From assembly GCF_052324685.1 (NCBI RefSeq), contig NC_135220.1, forward strand, positions 2,524,716-2,588,715: a stretch of 64,000 nucleotides of DNA, given 5' to 3'. The translations under genes and the position numbers were made by a program. The notes beneath the pieces were generated by a model. The model made no database searches. It saw only the letters and a program-made list of their open reading frames with translations, and was not told the DNA's origin. This stretch comes from Brachyhypopomus gauderio (Eukaryota > Chordata > Actinopteri > Gymnotiformes > Hypopomidae). Of this stretch, positions 12,893 to 24,738 are shown in pieces (position 1 is the stretch's first letter; every line of letters begins with the position of its first letter).

Positions 12893-12898
12893 TTTATT
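12893..12898 (-). terminator. Polyadenylation signal of the minus-strand gene
   Basis: TTTATT on the plus strand, AATAAA on the minus strand, about 110 bp downstream of the stop codon of the 13008-15886 gene. This makes the two 3' ends tail to tail and nearly overlapping. Confidence 0.6.
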
Positions 12899-13007
12899 GA
12901 AATATTTAAGGGTCTGTATCAGGCATTGTGCATTAATCAGTATGCACATTTTCTACATATCATGCATATCCTATTTAATGCAAATGTAGAATTGGCTATA
13001 CTCTTTC

Positions 13008-15886
13008 TTAACCATCATATGAAAGGCAAAAGTCCATCTTGATACAATCTTTTAGTTTGAAAATTACAGAGTCTATTAAGTCTTGAATGATGGTTTCAGA
13101 TGTCAAGTTCTCACAAAGTTCATTCAGCATTCCATCTGAAGCTGCACTGTGAACATCTTGTATGAGAGGTTGATCGTTCTGAAGAATCTCTACTAGTTTG
13201 TCAAAAACCATCTCAACAATGTCCTCAGCTATGGACGTAAAGGGGATACAGGACTGGCTGAACTTTATTTGTCCGACATCACTGGAATTCATGTCCGCAG
13301 CTTCTGTTTCATCAACCTTCTGAAAAGAAGTGCACGTTAAGCTCAACGCTAGCTGATGAATAATTCTGCACACAGATTCCACTAAATCTCTCGATCTCCT
13401 TAGAGAACCAAAAACTATAGGGACACAAGGACAGATCTGTGTCCTCAACTGTTGAATGCAGACATCTTTTCGGCACTGAACAGTCTGGAATTTTTCTTTT
13501 AAACCTGCCAGCAAAACTGGGAGTTGATGGACATGCAGGGCATCTGACTCGCTGGGAGAACCCGTTCGTTCTGTTTTCAAAATGTGTGCCACATGTTGGT
13601 CAGCAGAACTGGGAAAGAAGGTTTTACGTTTTTGGAAAACGGGTGCTTCAATGTGTTTTGTGTTTTTGATAAAAGTTGGACTAATAGAAGAACGGTAGTT
13701 GGGCTTTGTCTTTAAATCCTTGAGCAAATCCTTTTGCCTAGTTAAATCATCTTGATAGTGCTTCACATGTGAAAGTATAGTTGATGTGACTGGCAGTGTT
13801 TCAGTAGTCTTCTCTGGTCTCACAGGAGGCAACTTAAACCTTGTGCTTGACCCTGACATGCCTTTACTGACAGATGATTTGGATGGCTTATCTCTGTCAA
13901 GTTTATCCTGAAAATCTTCCACTGAGACATACAGAACATGCTGCTGATTCCTTTTGTATGCTTCAGTATGGGTTATGTTTACGGTAGACTTTTTGCTACT
14001 GAAATGGTGAAGGTCTGAACATACTAACTCAGATTCCACCCGATGCTCCTTACAAGAACTTGTTGAGCTCTCATTCTCTCTATTCAAAACTGTTTGTAAG
14101 TTGTCAAGAATAACATTCTCATCTGATACTACTTCCCTGCTTCCAGCTTGTACTGTTTGAGCTATTATACTTTCATGTCCATCATTTAACACCATTAATT
14201 TTTCAAAAGTTGATTCAATGAGCTGCAGGGCTAGGGAGTCTAATTTTGAATTTGGCTGCCAGATGCCTGGATGTGTGTTTTCTGTATGTGGCACAAGTGG
14301 TGGAAAGGAATCAGCCAGACTCTCACCAATTCTAGGAATCATTTTAGCATCAGAATAGGCTGTTGTGTGTTTTCCAAATATATTGTTATTGACACTTTCT
14401 ATTCCTTTTGATTTGGGAGAGATACTAAGTGAGGAGAATGTCCTGAGCTCTTCAGAGGACCTGCTGGCAGGACCACAGCCTGACGGGGCACACTTTTGCT
14501 CTGCTTGTGTAGAGGACTCTAGAGTTCCCTGGTTTGTGGGTAATTCATCATGCTTTATTTTCTTGTCCTCTTGTAGTCTTTCAAGACCATCATCATTTGA
14601 ATTTAAGAAGACATTTGTTATTTCCAGCATAATGGTTTTGATAATGGCTACTGTGAAATTGTTAATTTTCGAATCCATGCTTTCATGGCGTCCTGCAGAG
14701 GAAGTCAGTAATGGTCCGATTGTCCAGTTGCTGTAGCCCCCTAAAAGGCCACACACCTTATGCATATTTGATTTGCATGGACTTATTCGAGTCGCCGGCC
14801 GTGAATTTGTTCCAGCTGAAGGCAGGACCCAGCTTTGGCGAGCATGCCAGTCATTCTCTCCATCAGGCCTGCCTTTGTGTTCAGGCATCACACTGTGTGA
14901 AATGGGTTTCTCCGGTTCGGGATCTGCATGTGTCTCTGAAACCCCCAATCCTGTGTATGATTGGCACCCTTCACTCTGTAGAGTCTTTTTTGGAGAGATA
15001 TACAGTGTTGATGAGCCGTGAGTTGACGTGTGGTCACAGATGTTACTTTGATTATATACTACAGGAAACTGTGTTGGTAAGATTCTCTTAAGAGACAAAA
15101 ATGAGAACACATTATAATAAGATTAGATCATTAGCTTTCTGGAGATGTTCATCCACACCATGTCCGTAATACTCACTTCAGATCCCTGCACACCTATGCT
15201 GGTTTCTTTAGTACTGTACAGTAGTTCAGTAATATCATCACCACCTGCAAATATTAATGCAGAATATTAATACATGTGTATATTCATACAGTTTTAGTAG
15301 CAAACAAAAAAACAACTGTAGTCCTTATACACAATAGTTATCTTGCTTACATCTAAGGAAAAAAATTATTCTTGCCCATAATTGCATTGGATCAGTTGTA
15401 CCGTTAATCCGTTAATTATTTAACCTAACAAAACAACAGTTCCTCATAAATATCTTACCTAATGTTACTTTGAACACAAGTCTGTGCATCATATTTTGTT
15501 GGAGGACTATTTGTTTCTTTATCATTCGTATCGCCTCCTTTCTGTCATTCAGCTCCTTTAAGCTCTGTTCATATATGGTGCGTTTGTTTCTGTAATAATA
15601 CTGTAACTACAGGGAAGACCAGGGTTATCATCTCAGTGGTGTGGCAATTTACATGGCACTACTAATGCATGATCCAGATATATTCCTTCACAGCACATGA
15701 GGTGGTGGACACACTCTGAGTTGAGACTAAAACCTTTTTATGTCTCTCCTCTGTAGCCCTGTCTCTTTTTTTCTGTCGGTTGAGTTCCAGTTCCAGCATC
15801 TCACGAATGTCTTGTCGTAAAGCATCCTCCCTTTCTTCCCACAGTTTGCTTGAAATTTCAGACGACTGGTTCATGTCATAGATAGT
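13008..15886 (-). CDS. Unrecognised gene: short coiled coil plus long disordered C-terminal exon (5' end incomplete)
   Basis: Four phase-consistent exons on the minus strand: 15734-15886, 15459-15606, 15177-15244 and 13008-15086 (2448 nt; 815 codons and a stop). The first two encode charged helices (KLWEEREDALRQDIREMLEL; YEQSLKELNDRKEAIRMIKK) typical of a coiled coil. The last exon, 692 residues, is Ser/Thr-rich and low in structure. It contains scattered amphipathic helices such as VEMVFDKLVEILQN and LQLIESTFEKLMVL. Such helices recall fibrous-sheath/AKAP-like proteins (FSIP2), but I cannot confirm a family. The first listed exon opens with TIYDMNQ in frame, so an upstream exon probably exists; alternatively ATG 15874 is the start. 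The donor of that exon (aag|gtttta) is weak. An X-box at 19499 lies upstream and would fit a ciliary gene. Confidence 0.6.
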
Positions 15887-15931
15887 CTGGGGGGTGGGGG
15901 GGTGTCAGAGATACATTTAATCACTATATTA

Positions 15932-15978
<47 letters not shown>

Positions 15979-16045
15979 ACTTACAATTACATGATATTGT
16001 CTCAAGTCTTCACTTTAATGCAATTAATATAATTTAATATGCTTT

Positions 16046-16129
<84 letters not shown>

Positions 16130-16505
16130 TACTTTATCCTAGAGTTCTCTCTTTAACCTAGAGAATTTTTACATTTTTAAATATAATAGCCACTGTTATA
16201 TTTTGTAATGATAGATGGTGTTGTTGTGTGTTATGTGTTGAGATGAATGGTACTGACCTCTAAACAACCTTCTGATTACTTCTGTTTACGCCTGTGGTTC
16301 TCATCGGTCAAAGTTAACCTTATAGGTTTCATGTTCTTCACCTGCTAACCCTAACCCAAGCTCAAAGAAAGTTATTCTGTTTAATCTTTGTTAATGTATC
16401 TTTAAATAACTGAATAAAACATACGCTTCTAATTTTTTCTTAGTTGTTACTGGCAAACAGATGTGCTTTGGACATTTTACTGTTTTACTCTAGTAGTTAT
16501 ATTTA
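15887..16505. repeat. (GT)n and (AT)n microsatellites upstream of the minus-strand gene
   Basis: (GT)n with an (AT)n end at about 15934-15976, and a pure (AT)n tract of about 84 bp at 16044-16127. The rest is AT-rich unique-looking sequence. A minus-strand stretch ending at a GTCAGT donor near 16258 could be an untranslated exon, but it is not supported by coding content. Confidence 0.7.
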
Positions 16506-19004
16506 GGGTTCACACACACATAGTGTGGGAACCCTATTGTAATTGTTAGGGTTTTTCTTTCTTATTATTATTCTTTGTCCCATTTTTTGACCTAAAACGT
16601 ATTGTGCAGCCTAGACCGTAATGCCTAGAAACCCCAAACTTGGCAAAAAGGTTCAGTTAACTCCAAGGACCAGATTCCCATACAGGGACCCAAATTGGCC
16701 TGATGGTGGCGCTATAGCAGACCATATTGACTTTTTGTCCATATCTCCTACACCGTAAGTCCTAGAACCAAAATTCCAGTTCCTATACATTCCTTGACTA
16801 AATTCAATAGGACAATTAATATACAACCATTAAGCTCCGCCCACTTAGATTTCGAGTTAATTTGCATAATGTGCAAAATCACACACATATTTGAGCGCAA
16901 ACTAGTCCCTGGATTTTTCACATACATGCACATATGTGGTATCAAAACGTTCAGAAGAGTCTGAACTTTAAAATCTATCCAACAAAAATGCTAATTTCTT
17001 CACTACCTAGTCAGTATAAGCCAATCAAATGAGGAGGCGTAAATTCAATAGTAAATTTTGCGCATATGGAGCTCTAACTTAAGAAAACTTGCATGTAATG
17101 AGATGGCACTTCACAGACAGCTTCCCTGTGAGGGTCTGGGGCAGCTCGCAGAGGTTGCCATACCTCACCTGCTAGGGGGCGCTATAACATGCAAAAATTT
17201 GCCCCATGCACTCAGATTGGCCGATCCACATGAAACTTGGCAGACATCATCTATGGGCCTCTGGGAACCAGGTCCTAAAGCAGACACTCCATACTTCCAA
17301 AATGGCTGACGTAATCGGCCAATCAGTGATCGGCACGCGTTTGACAGGCTTACCATTGGTCGATCTGCACGAAACCTCTTGGGTGTGGACAAGTGCACGC
17401 CCCCTATGACATAATCCAGCCAGGTGTCGATTGGCCACTGGGGGGCGCTATTGCAAAAAAAGCAAGTGTATCCCCTACATAATTCCACTTGGGAACATGC
17501 AATTGGACTCTTTTGATTCCTTGCAGTAGTGCGAACAACTTTCCCATTACATGTCCTATTAAAAAATGCACAGTTTATTTACAGTTAATAATAGTTTGAA
17601 ATCATCACTTTTCATACTCCTCCTAGGATTTTCATACTATCATGTCAAGCAAAGTCTTATAATACTCTACAGAGTGTGAAATCAAAAAACAATCTAAAGA
17701 TTTTGGATTTGAGGACACTTATACCTGCTAAATATTTTTTTAATGGACAGCATCGATACATATAATATTCATATTCTTAAAGCTCTTTCATATTTTACCC
17801 AATTCTGACCAAAATGCACAAGCCCATTCAGAATCCCATCCTGAACAAATTTGTCAAGTTTCATCTAAATCGGTTATCGTATGGCTCTACAGTGCAGTAT
17901 TATATACAATGCATAAGAATGCATGTAAAGTCCCTCTGTCACCTTCTCCTTCTCACACGCACGCAAGCTGAAACTCACACTCTCAGTCTCTCTCACACTC
18001 TCACCCACATTCCCCCTCCCATCTCTGTGCCCTAAGTAAACATTGCTCTGGCTACCTAGATCTCTCTGTGTCTATTAACCAGGCACACACACATACAGGC
18101 GCAAGCAGGCCTTCCTATAGCATTCACAATGACACTTCCCTAGCCATACCCACCCATATCTCAGTGACTAACACATGCTCATACAAACTGATATTTGGCT
18201 TCTTTTTTGTCTCTCTCTCACACAAACACAGACACACACACCTTTATACCTATATGTATGTATAGTTTCTATGTATACTTATGTATGTATGTATTAGTAT
18301 ATGTTGTCATAGTTTGAGTACATACACTACCACACACACACACACACACTTCTACCTAAATGTATGTAGTTTGTATGCATATCTATAGTATATGTATAGT
18401 ATATGTAAGTCATGCCAGTGATGTCAGTCATATCAGACATGCCAGTCATGTTCTGCCAGTCATGTAAGTCATGTCATGCCAATCATTTCAGTCCAGTCAT
18501 ATCAGTCATTTCAGTCCAGTCATATCAGTCATGTCAGTCAAATCATCAAATCATTACAGTCATGCCAGTTATGTCAGTCATATCAGTCATGTTAATTTTG
18601 TTCGTCATGGCAGTGATGTCATTCCAGTCATGCCAGTCATGTCAGTCATGTAATGCCAGGCTTTGCAGACTACATTCATACTTTGAATACATGGGCAGTC
18701 ATGTTAGGCATGCTAGGTGTGTAAAGAGTGAATTAACAAAGCATAGTCTCTGGCTCCCTCAATCTATCTCTGTCGGTGATATACAGGCCCAATCATGTAT
18801 AGACACATGCAGGCCTTCCTATATTGTTCACATAGATGCAGCCCTAGCCAGATGTGCTGTTTCTGTGTCTCCCTTTCTGACACATGCAGATGTCATTACA
18901 CACTATCTGTAGAGCACACACTGGCCAAACCCAAACAGCTTCTTTTCACTTTTAGGTCTAAAGGACCTTTTGGGCTTCCTTTTGCTTATTGTGTGTGTGA
19001 ACCC
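16506..19004. mobile_element. Repeat element with 13-bp perfect terminal inverted repeats, 2.5 kb, unclassified
   Basis: GGGTTCACACACA at 16506-16518 and its exact complement TGTGTGTGAACCC at 18992-19004 bound the region. Inside are several diverged modules that each contain a GGCGCTAT motif (near 16708, 17177 and 17443) followed by text such as GAAACTTGGCAGACATC. There is also a short-period tandem array (18408-18655). No transposase is visible, so it is non-autonomous. Target-site duplication is unclear. The right end is followed by a small hairpin (GCCGCTTGCGGC). Confidence 0.6.
18408..18655. repeat. 9-bp tandem repeat (CAGTCATGT/CAGTCATAT/CAGTCATGC)
   Basis: Roughly 25 imperfect 9-bp units alternating between ATGTCAGTC, ATATCAGTC and ATGCCAGTC within the 16.5-19.0 kb element. 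Low-complexity open frames crossing it have no coding meaning. Confidence 0.85.
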
Positions 19005-19498
19005 GCCTATCGCCGCTTGCGGCTATATTTTGTAAATTGCATTTACTATAATAAATTGGTTCACATAAAAATAAAGTTGATACAACGCATAGCTAACTGA
19101 TGAATTTTTAAATGTTTTTTAGAAAATTAAACAATCGCTTACTGAATAATTTTCACAAGACTTTTACCAGATGGCTGGAATGGAGGAATTATGTTGCCTC
19201 TTCACAGTAGCCCTTTACTAAGCAAGGGAAAAAAGCAAAATAAACAAATATTTTAAAACATTTTTAAACTCCATTTAGCACCATTTAGGACGTTTCAGAC
19301 GTTAGCATAGCCTATTACCTAAATAGATAAACTAGCTGATTCATGTAACGAGTTGATGGGAGAAACAAATATGTTTACGAAATAATATTTTACAAGTCAC
19401 ATGTGTAAGTCACATGAAAAATAAAAAAAACGTATTAAGCATATAGTTAGCTACAGATTAACCACTTTTCAACTATGCTCTTATAAAATGTCAAAATT

Positions 19499-19511
19499 GT
19501 TACCTGGCAAC
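19499..19511 (-). promoter_or_regulatory. X-box (RFX-type site), candidate promoter of the minus-strand gene
   Basis: GTTACC-T-GGCAAC matches the RFX X-box consensus (GTNRCC, 0-3 nt, RGYAAC) with no mismatch. X-boxes close to transcription starts are typical of ciliary genes. It lies 3.6 kb upstream of the first recognisable exon of the minus-strand gene. A minus-strand segment near 19150-19210 ending in CATCTG|GTAAAA could be its first exon; that part is inference. Confidence 0.45.
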
Positions 19512-19799
19512 AACGGCAACCTGTCGGTATTTAATCAAACAAGCTACTATGAAAAATAAACACTTATCTATATGACTATATTTTAGTACTTATTCAATGT
19601 ATATGATAATTCCTCTGGGGATTACAATTATTGTTTATTGGATTAGTTCCCTGGAGATTACACTAATTTATATTTTCTGAAGCCTCATCATCTGTCTGCC
19701 CAAATAAAGTAGCTGGTTAGCTAGCGACTTATGCTAGTTATCATTTTAGACCCATGATGTAAGCACAATGTTTCGAGTACCACTAAATGTGTTTATGAA

Positions 19800-20125
19800 C
19801 GTTCCCACATAGTGAAAGGGCAACAAGTGATGTGAACTAATGAACGCGATACACCCACCCTTTCCACGTCTGACGTCACGTTCCCACAATGCACGCGCTC
19901 TTCTACTCGAATGCTGCTGTGTTTAGAGGGAAAGACCTCAGGCCTAGAAAAACTACAAAATTCTTGAAAAAAAAAATCGTAAATATCCTAGGGTGAACGT
20001 TTCCGACAAATTATGCCACGAATAGCTGAGCGACGATGTTTATGCAGCGTTGGCGAACGTTTACTGATGTAATTAGACGCACGATGTGGAGTTCTGTGGC
20101 GCTTTAAAGTTTGTGGTAAGCGCAA
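19800..20125 (+). promoter_or_regulatory. Probable promoter and non-coding first exon of the PLAG-like gene
   Basis: A CpG-enriched block with a perfect CRE, TGACGTCA at 19871-19878, followed by a plausible untranslated first exon ending at a GTAAGC donor near 20115. No reading frame is needed, since the PLAG coding exon starts at 21866. A CREB/ATF site at a CpG promoter is common; no TATA box is seen. Confidence 0.4.
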
Positions 20126-21865
20126 GACTATTTTATGCAAATTTTACAGGCTTGATATAAGGTGAAACTCAATTACATTCATTCTTAAACATCAGAATTA
20201 AAAAACTTTTTTCGAATTTGAAATTAGACATGTTGCTCGACTTCCATCTTGAGGTATGATGTTGACTGAACAAACAACATGCTTCGTAAAAATAAGTTAG
20301 TTTGCGGTGTTTTCGGATATTTAGAATTCAGCAAAGTCGTTTGCCGATCCTTGCCGAGTATTGTATGCCTATGAAAGTTTTCTTTCAGCCGTGCACCTCC
20401 ACTTGTTACATTCTGATTCTTTTGGCTAGTTTTGTACCCTGTTGCATGCCGAATCTCGAGGTGATGTGTGTCTAGGGTTTTGCTGACTAAGAAGAGACCA
20501 AAAGCATTTCTACAAAATAGATCTGTTTATACTGAAATATTACACTGATATTGCTGTTATATTTTTTTCGTATTTCGTATTGGCACGTTAAACGTTCTTA
20601 TGTTAAACTTTGTTTAACGCATGTTTGTTCAGCCAAAAGGGATTAAACCGTATATTTTGTAGCTTAGTTATTATTCCTTAGTAGTTATGCAAAACTAAAG
20701 GAATTCATTTTATTATGTAACCCCGGTTATATAAGAGGTTAAATTATCTTTTTTGTTTGCATCACAAACAAATGTTTATTTACACATTTGTCAGCCTGTT
20801 TGATTAATCATTTAGAAGAATGCCTGTATTGTAACCTAGTGTTGGTTATTTGTTATTTATTAATTTACAAAACACCAAAAACCTGTTCTCACATATTTAA
20901 CCACTAAAATGTATAATCAGGGATGTACTGCAATCCAAGGAAACACCTTGATCAGCATCAAGATGCTTGAAGATTTGGAGGGGTGGTGTTGATGGTTTTG
21001 TTGTTTTGTTTGTGGAAAAAAGTAAACTTATAAACTAGCAGTCTGTAATTATTAGCAGTTACTAATGTGATTTAACAAGAGCAAATACAAAAGTTTACTC
21101 TGTTTTCTCTCTAATTCAATAACAGCCTTATAGACTACACTGCATGACCACAGTAATCATGAAGGTGAGATATCATTTATCAACCATCTTAAATTCAGTA
21201 TAGTCTCTATCTTCCAATTTTGGTGTGAACAAGCAGGTTGTCAGAGTTATTTCACATTCCTGAAATTATGTGTTGAACATTGAGCACAATAGTGAATGAA
21301 CGGGAAATGGAAAAAAGATCTAGATGAAGCCGTACGTCACGCAAATCAAGCACACCCCAGTAATGGGGAACTAGGATGTTTATGAGCACAGCTATACTGT
21401 GTTACTGGAACTGCTTGGTCCCACTTATTCCACCTCTATGCTAGTTTGGTGTCTTTACTAAATTTGCAGTATTATAACAACCAGGTCAGTCCATCCTGAA
21501 ACACTTTGAAGTAAGCAGTATAACAATTATATTAGTGTGCTATTATAGGGAAAAATGTATTTACTGTACAGTATGTAAATAACATTCTTTCAAATAAAGT
21601 TGCTTCAGTACTGTTATTCAGGTCCATGAAGACATTAAATATTTGTGTCTTTCTGCAGGACCTTGAATATGCAAAAGGACTACTTACCATCTCAGAAGAA
21701 GTTACAGATCAGAGTTGGATCTCTGGTATTTGTGGTTTTACTGTTTGCTTGGTCCTTAATTTCATTGTGTACAAAATAAATGAATATTTATTCCTAATGG
21801 TAGAACTGCCAATTGAAACCATGATGTGCATTAATGTAACTAAAACCTTCTTCGTCTTACCTTAG
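20126..21865 (+). other. Intron(s) and 5' untranslated exons of the PLAG-like gene
   Basis: AT-rich and repeat-poor. A possible exon lies at about 21660-21727 (acceptor ctgcag, donor ctg|gtattt). Its ATG would read MQKDYLPSQK and continue into the 21866 exon for only 14 more codons, so it would be an upstream open frame. No exon encoding PLAG fingers 1-2 was found here. Confidence 0.4.
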
Positions 21866-23075
21866 ATGTTCGAGCACACACTCCTTAAACACTGCCCATG
21901 TAAATGAGACGATGTTTCATGGGAAGGACCAGCTGAACAGCCCCCTGCAGACGTCTGAGTCCAGTAAGCCTGAGCTGCAGTGTGAAGAGTGTGGTAAACA
22001 CTACAACACTCGCCTGGGTCTGAGACGACACGTGGCCACCCACGCCACCTCGGCCACCGGCGACCTCACCTGCAAGGTGTGTCGTCAGGTGTTTGAGAGC
22101 ATGCCGACTTTGCTCGAACACCTGAGCACGCACACCGGCCGGCCTCCGCCGGCGGGAGTCGTGCGGGAGAGGAAGCACCAGTGCGAGCGTTGCGGCCGCC
22201 GCTTCTTCACCCGCAAGGACGTGCGACGCCACGCAGTGGTGCACACAGGAAGAAGAGACTTCCTGTGCCCCCGCTGCGCCCAGCGTTTTGGCCGACGTGA
22301 CCACCTCACCCGTCATTTGAAGAAAAGTCATGCCCAGGAGTTGGATGCCCTCACCTCTTTGCCTCCGAGTGGTGTGAAGGAAGAGCCCAGCCCGACCATG
22401 TGTACTTCTGGATCCCCTAAAGATGCCTCAGAAGCCTTTTCCATGGGCATGTTCAACCCTCAAGGTCTGCAGAGTGCCTCTACCTCAGGGGTCAGTCACC
22501 ATCATTCACTGGTGACTGGCCCCCTCTCTAACCCCATGGGTGTGGGCTGCTACCTTGAGCCAAGCAAGCCCCAGCCACATCAGTATCACGAGGCTCACAG
22601 ATACCAGCCTGGCTCCGCTACCTCATATCTGAAAGCAGAGATGGAAAGCTTCTTAACAGAGCTCCAGTGTGGGCCTATGCCACCACAAGCTTCTGCTGCA
22701 ACTTCCACCTCCAGACCAGGCGACCTCCTCCCGGAGAGTCTGGGAGGTCAGACTGCCCACTTCACACTCAGAAACTCTGCTTTTGCCACGGCCGAGCCTT
22801 CAGCTACCGCTGCTAACATGGAACTCTCGCATCTGTTGGGCTTCCTGCCGTTTGGCCTGCCACCTTACAGTGCCCCCTTGAGTTCAGGAGGCCTTGTGAT
22901 GGGGTACTCCACCACCACTACAGCCGGCTCCCCAACTGCTACCTCTCAGCTCTCTGGGCCACTTGCTTCGTTTCAACCACAGCCAACGCTTGAGCCTCAG
23001 GCCTCAGGCCATATAAACCAGCTGTCTGGTTTCTCTCCTACACTACCTCGATTTCACCAGGCCTTCCAGCAGTAA
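21866..23075 (+). CDS. plagx: PLAG-family C2H2 zinc-finger transcription factor (PlagX/PLAGL2-like), four intact fingers
   Basis: Single coding exon with acceptor cttag at 21861-21865. The ATG at 21912 gives 387 residues; upstream codons in the same frame (THS...ETMFHGKDQL) are open, but no upstream coding exon was found. PLAG proteins are nuclear zinc-finger activators. Four complete C2H2 fingers are visible, corresponding to fingers 4-7: LQCEECGKHYNTRLG, LTCKVCRQVFES, HQCERCGRRFFTRKD and FLCPRCAQRFGRRDH. The start MFHGKDQLNSPLQT matches the second half of finger 3, but its cysteine pair is missing and the LxxH positions are altered. The C-terminus has VKEE and SHLLGFLPFGLPP and ends LPRFHQAFQQ, the PLAG1/PLAGL2 ending. 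Fingers 1-3 are therefore lost or on unseen exons. The family is certain; the symbol is tentative and rests on divergence and on neighbours shared with PLAGL2. Confidence 0.85.
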
Positions 23076-24738
23076 TGCTAAGAGGACTTTGTGTTTCTTC
23101 CTAAATTGATTTAGAATCTCCTTTGCCAAATGGCTTCTAAATAATACCGCTGTGCACTGTGGTGCTGCTTGATCAAAGACTTATGCATTGCAGGTATTGG
23201 TCATATAGACTCTGTAGAAAATGATAAGATTTGTGAGTCATTTGTTCTGGATTGAGTAGAGTGTTTTTTATATAGAATAGTTTTGATTTTAGATTAGGCT
23301 TCTTGCTTCTTAGTAAGTCTTCCCTATATTTGATTGTAGTGATTTATGATTTAATTTAGATTCATTTATAGAGAACTCAACATTGAACTAAATTGGGGAA
23401 ATACCTCAGAATATTGTTTAAAAAGCAAAGATTATCACAGTGTTCTCAGTTGTACAATGAAGCACTTTCTCAGTCAGAAGCACTTCCTTGGCTAAGAGTC
23501 AGTTTGAACTGTGGTCATATTTTAAACCTCAACCTCATTTTACATAATTTACATAACCTACCTCTCTTAATAGACTCCTCATACTGGGAGCCAGTTCCCT
23601 CATGGTATTGACTAAAGACACAAAACAAATCCCCTTTATGAAATATCTTCAGATAAGTGCTTGTAGAGAACATTAATCCAGTGGGGAATTTTTTTTAGAG
23701 TGCCTTTCATTAGTAATGAAAGTAAGTTATGAGAAAATGATAGATCCAGATATTAGCAAAAGTTAGTTCATACTCATATTGTCTTTAGCCTTTTAGGATA
23801 AAGTAAAAAGGTGCTGTTGAATTCAACACATTGATAATGCATGGAAAGAAAATTGAAAGTGAAGATCAATGTGTTTCTTGTGTTTTATGATATTCTTCAT
23901 TACTCTTTGTTCATTCCATAGAGTTAATTGTTAAGACATAAAAAAACAACTTATTTTGCTGTATCTGATCTTAAGAATGGTGAGCCTATTGGTATGTCAT
24001 TTTATGTAGAAATGTAACAAAATGTAACATTGTCGAAATGAAGTAGCCAGTCCTGATTCCTGATTGACATTTTCCTGCAGTGGAGATTCAAACTGAGTCT
24101 TTATAACCTCTATCCTTATGACTTGATTCATGGAAATAGATTAATGCTCTCATTAGAATTTAATTTCCATATTTAACCTTTTTAGTCTATATCTGATATG
24201 TAAAAGGCCTTCAGTAAGCATAATTTGATTTGGTTCATTTGATCCAACAGGAAATATAGAGTATTATTTAATTAATAAATTAGTGCTGTTTCTGTTGATT
24301 TCTCCACAAAAATGTTACGTTTCAGTGGCCTGTGCAGTTTCTGTGATACAACATTAGAGATATTTCCATTTAAGTCTAATAATCAGACACCTCAGGAGCA
24401 GATTCAGTTCAGGAGATGAATCGTGTTTGTGCAGTGGAGAAAACTAAATTGCCCAGGTTGGTATGGAATGGAACCCAACATGAATGTGATGTTTGGACTC
24501 AGACGTAACTACCTCAGAGGGCACCGTGCTTGGCTGTACTGTACCTACCAGTGACAGTGAATTGTTTTTATGTGGGTATCTCACTGGAGTTAGATGGTTT
24601 ACATCTTCGTGTTCAACTTTTGCGCTTGTGTTTCAGTTGGCCTTTTGTTCAGTTTTATTTTACCTGCATTTTGAAAACAAAGGCTGAAATCATTTAATGT
24701 ACTTAGTAAGAATTTCATGGATGATACAGAGAAATAAA
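23076..24738 (+). other. 3' UTR of the PLAG-like gene
   Basis: AT-rich, without open frames of interest or recognisable repeats. A good polyadenylation signal AATAAA lies at 24733-24738, giving a 3' UTR of about 1.7 kb. Long 3' UTRs are usual in this family. Confidence 0.6.

Noticed and set aside
21626-21865. 79-residue open frame before the PLAG exon
   Set aside because: It runs from intron through a possible 5' UTR exon into intron again, shows no homology, and is not in frame with the PLAG exon; at most part of it is an upstream open frame.
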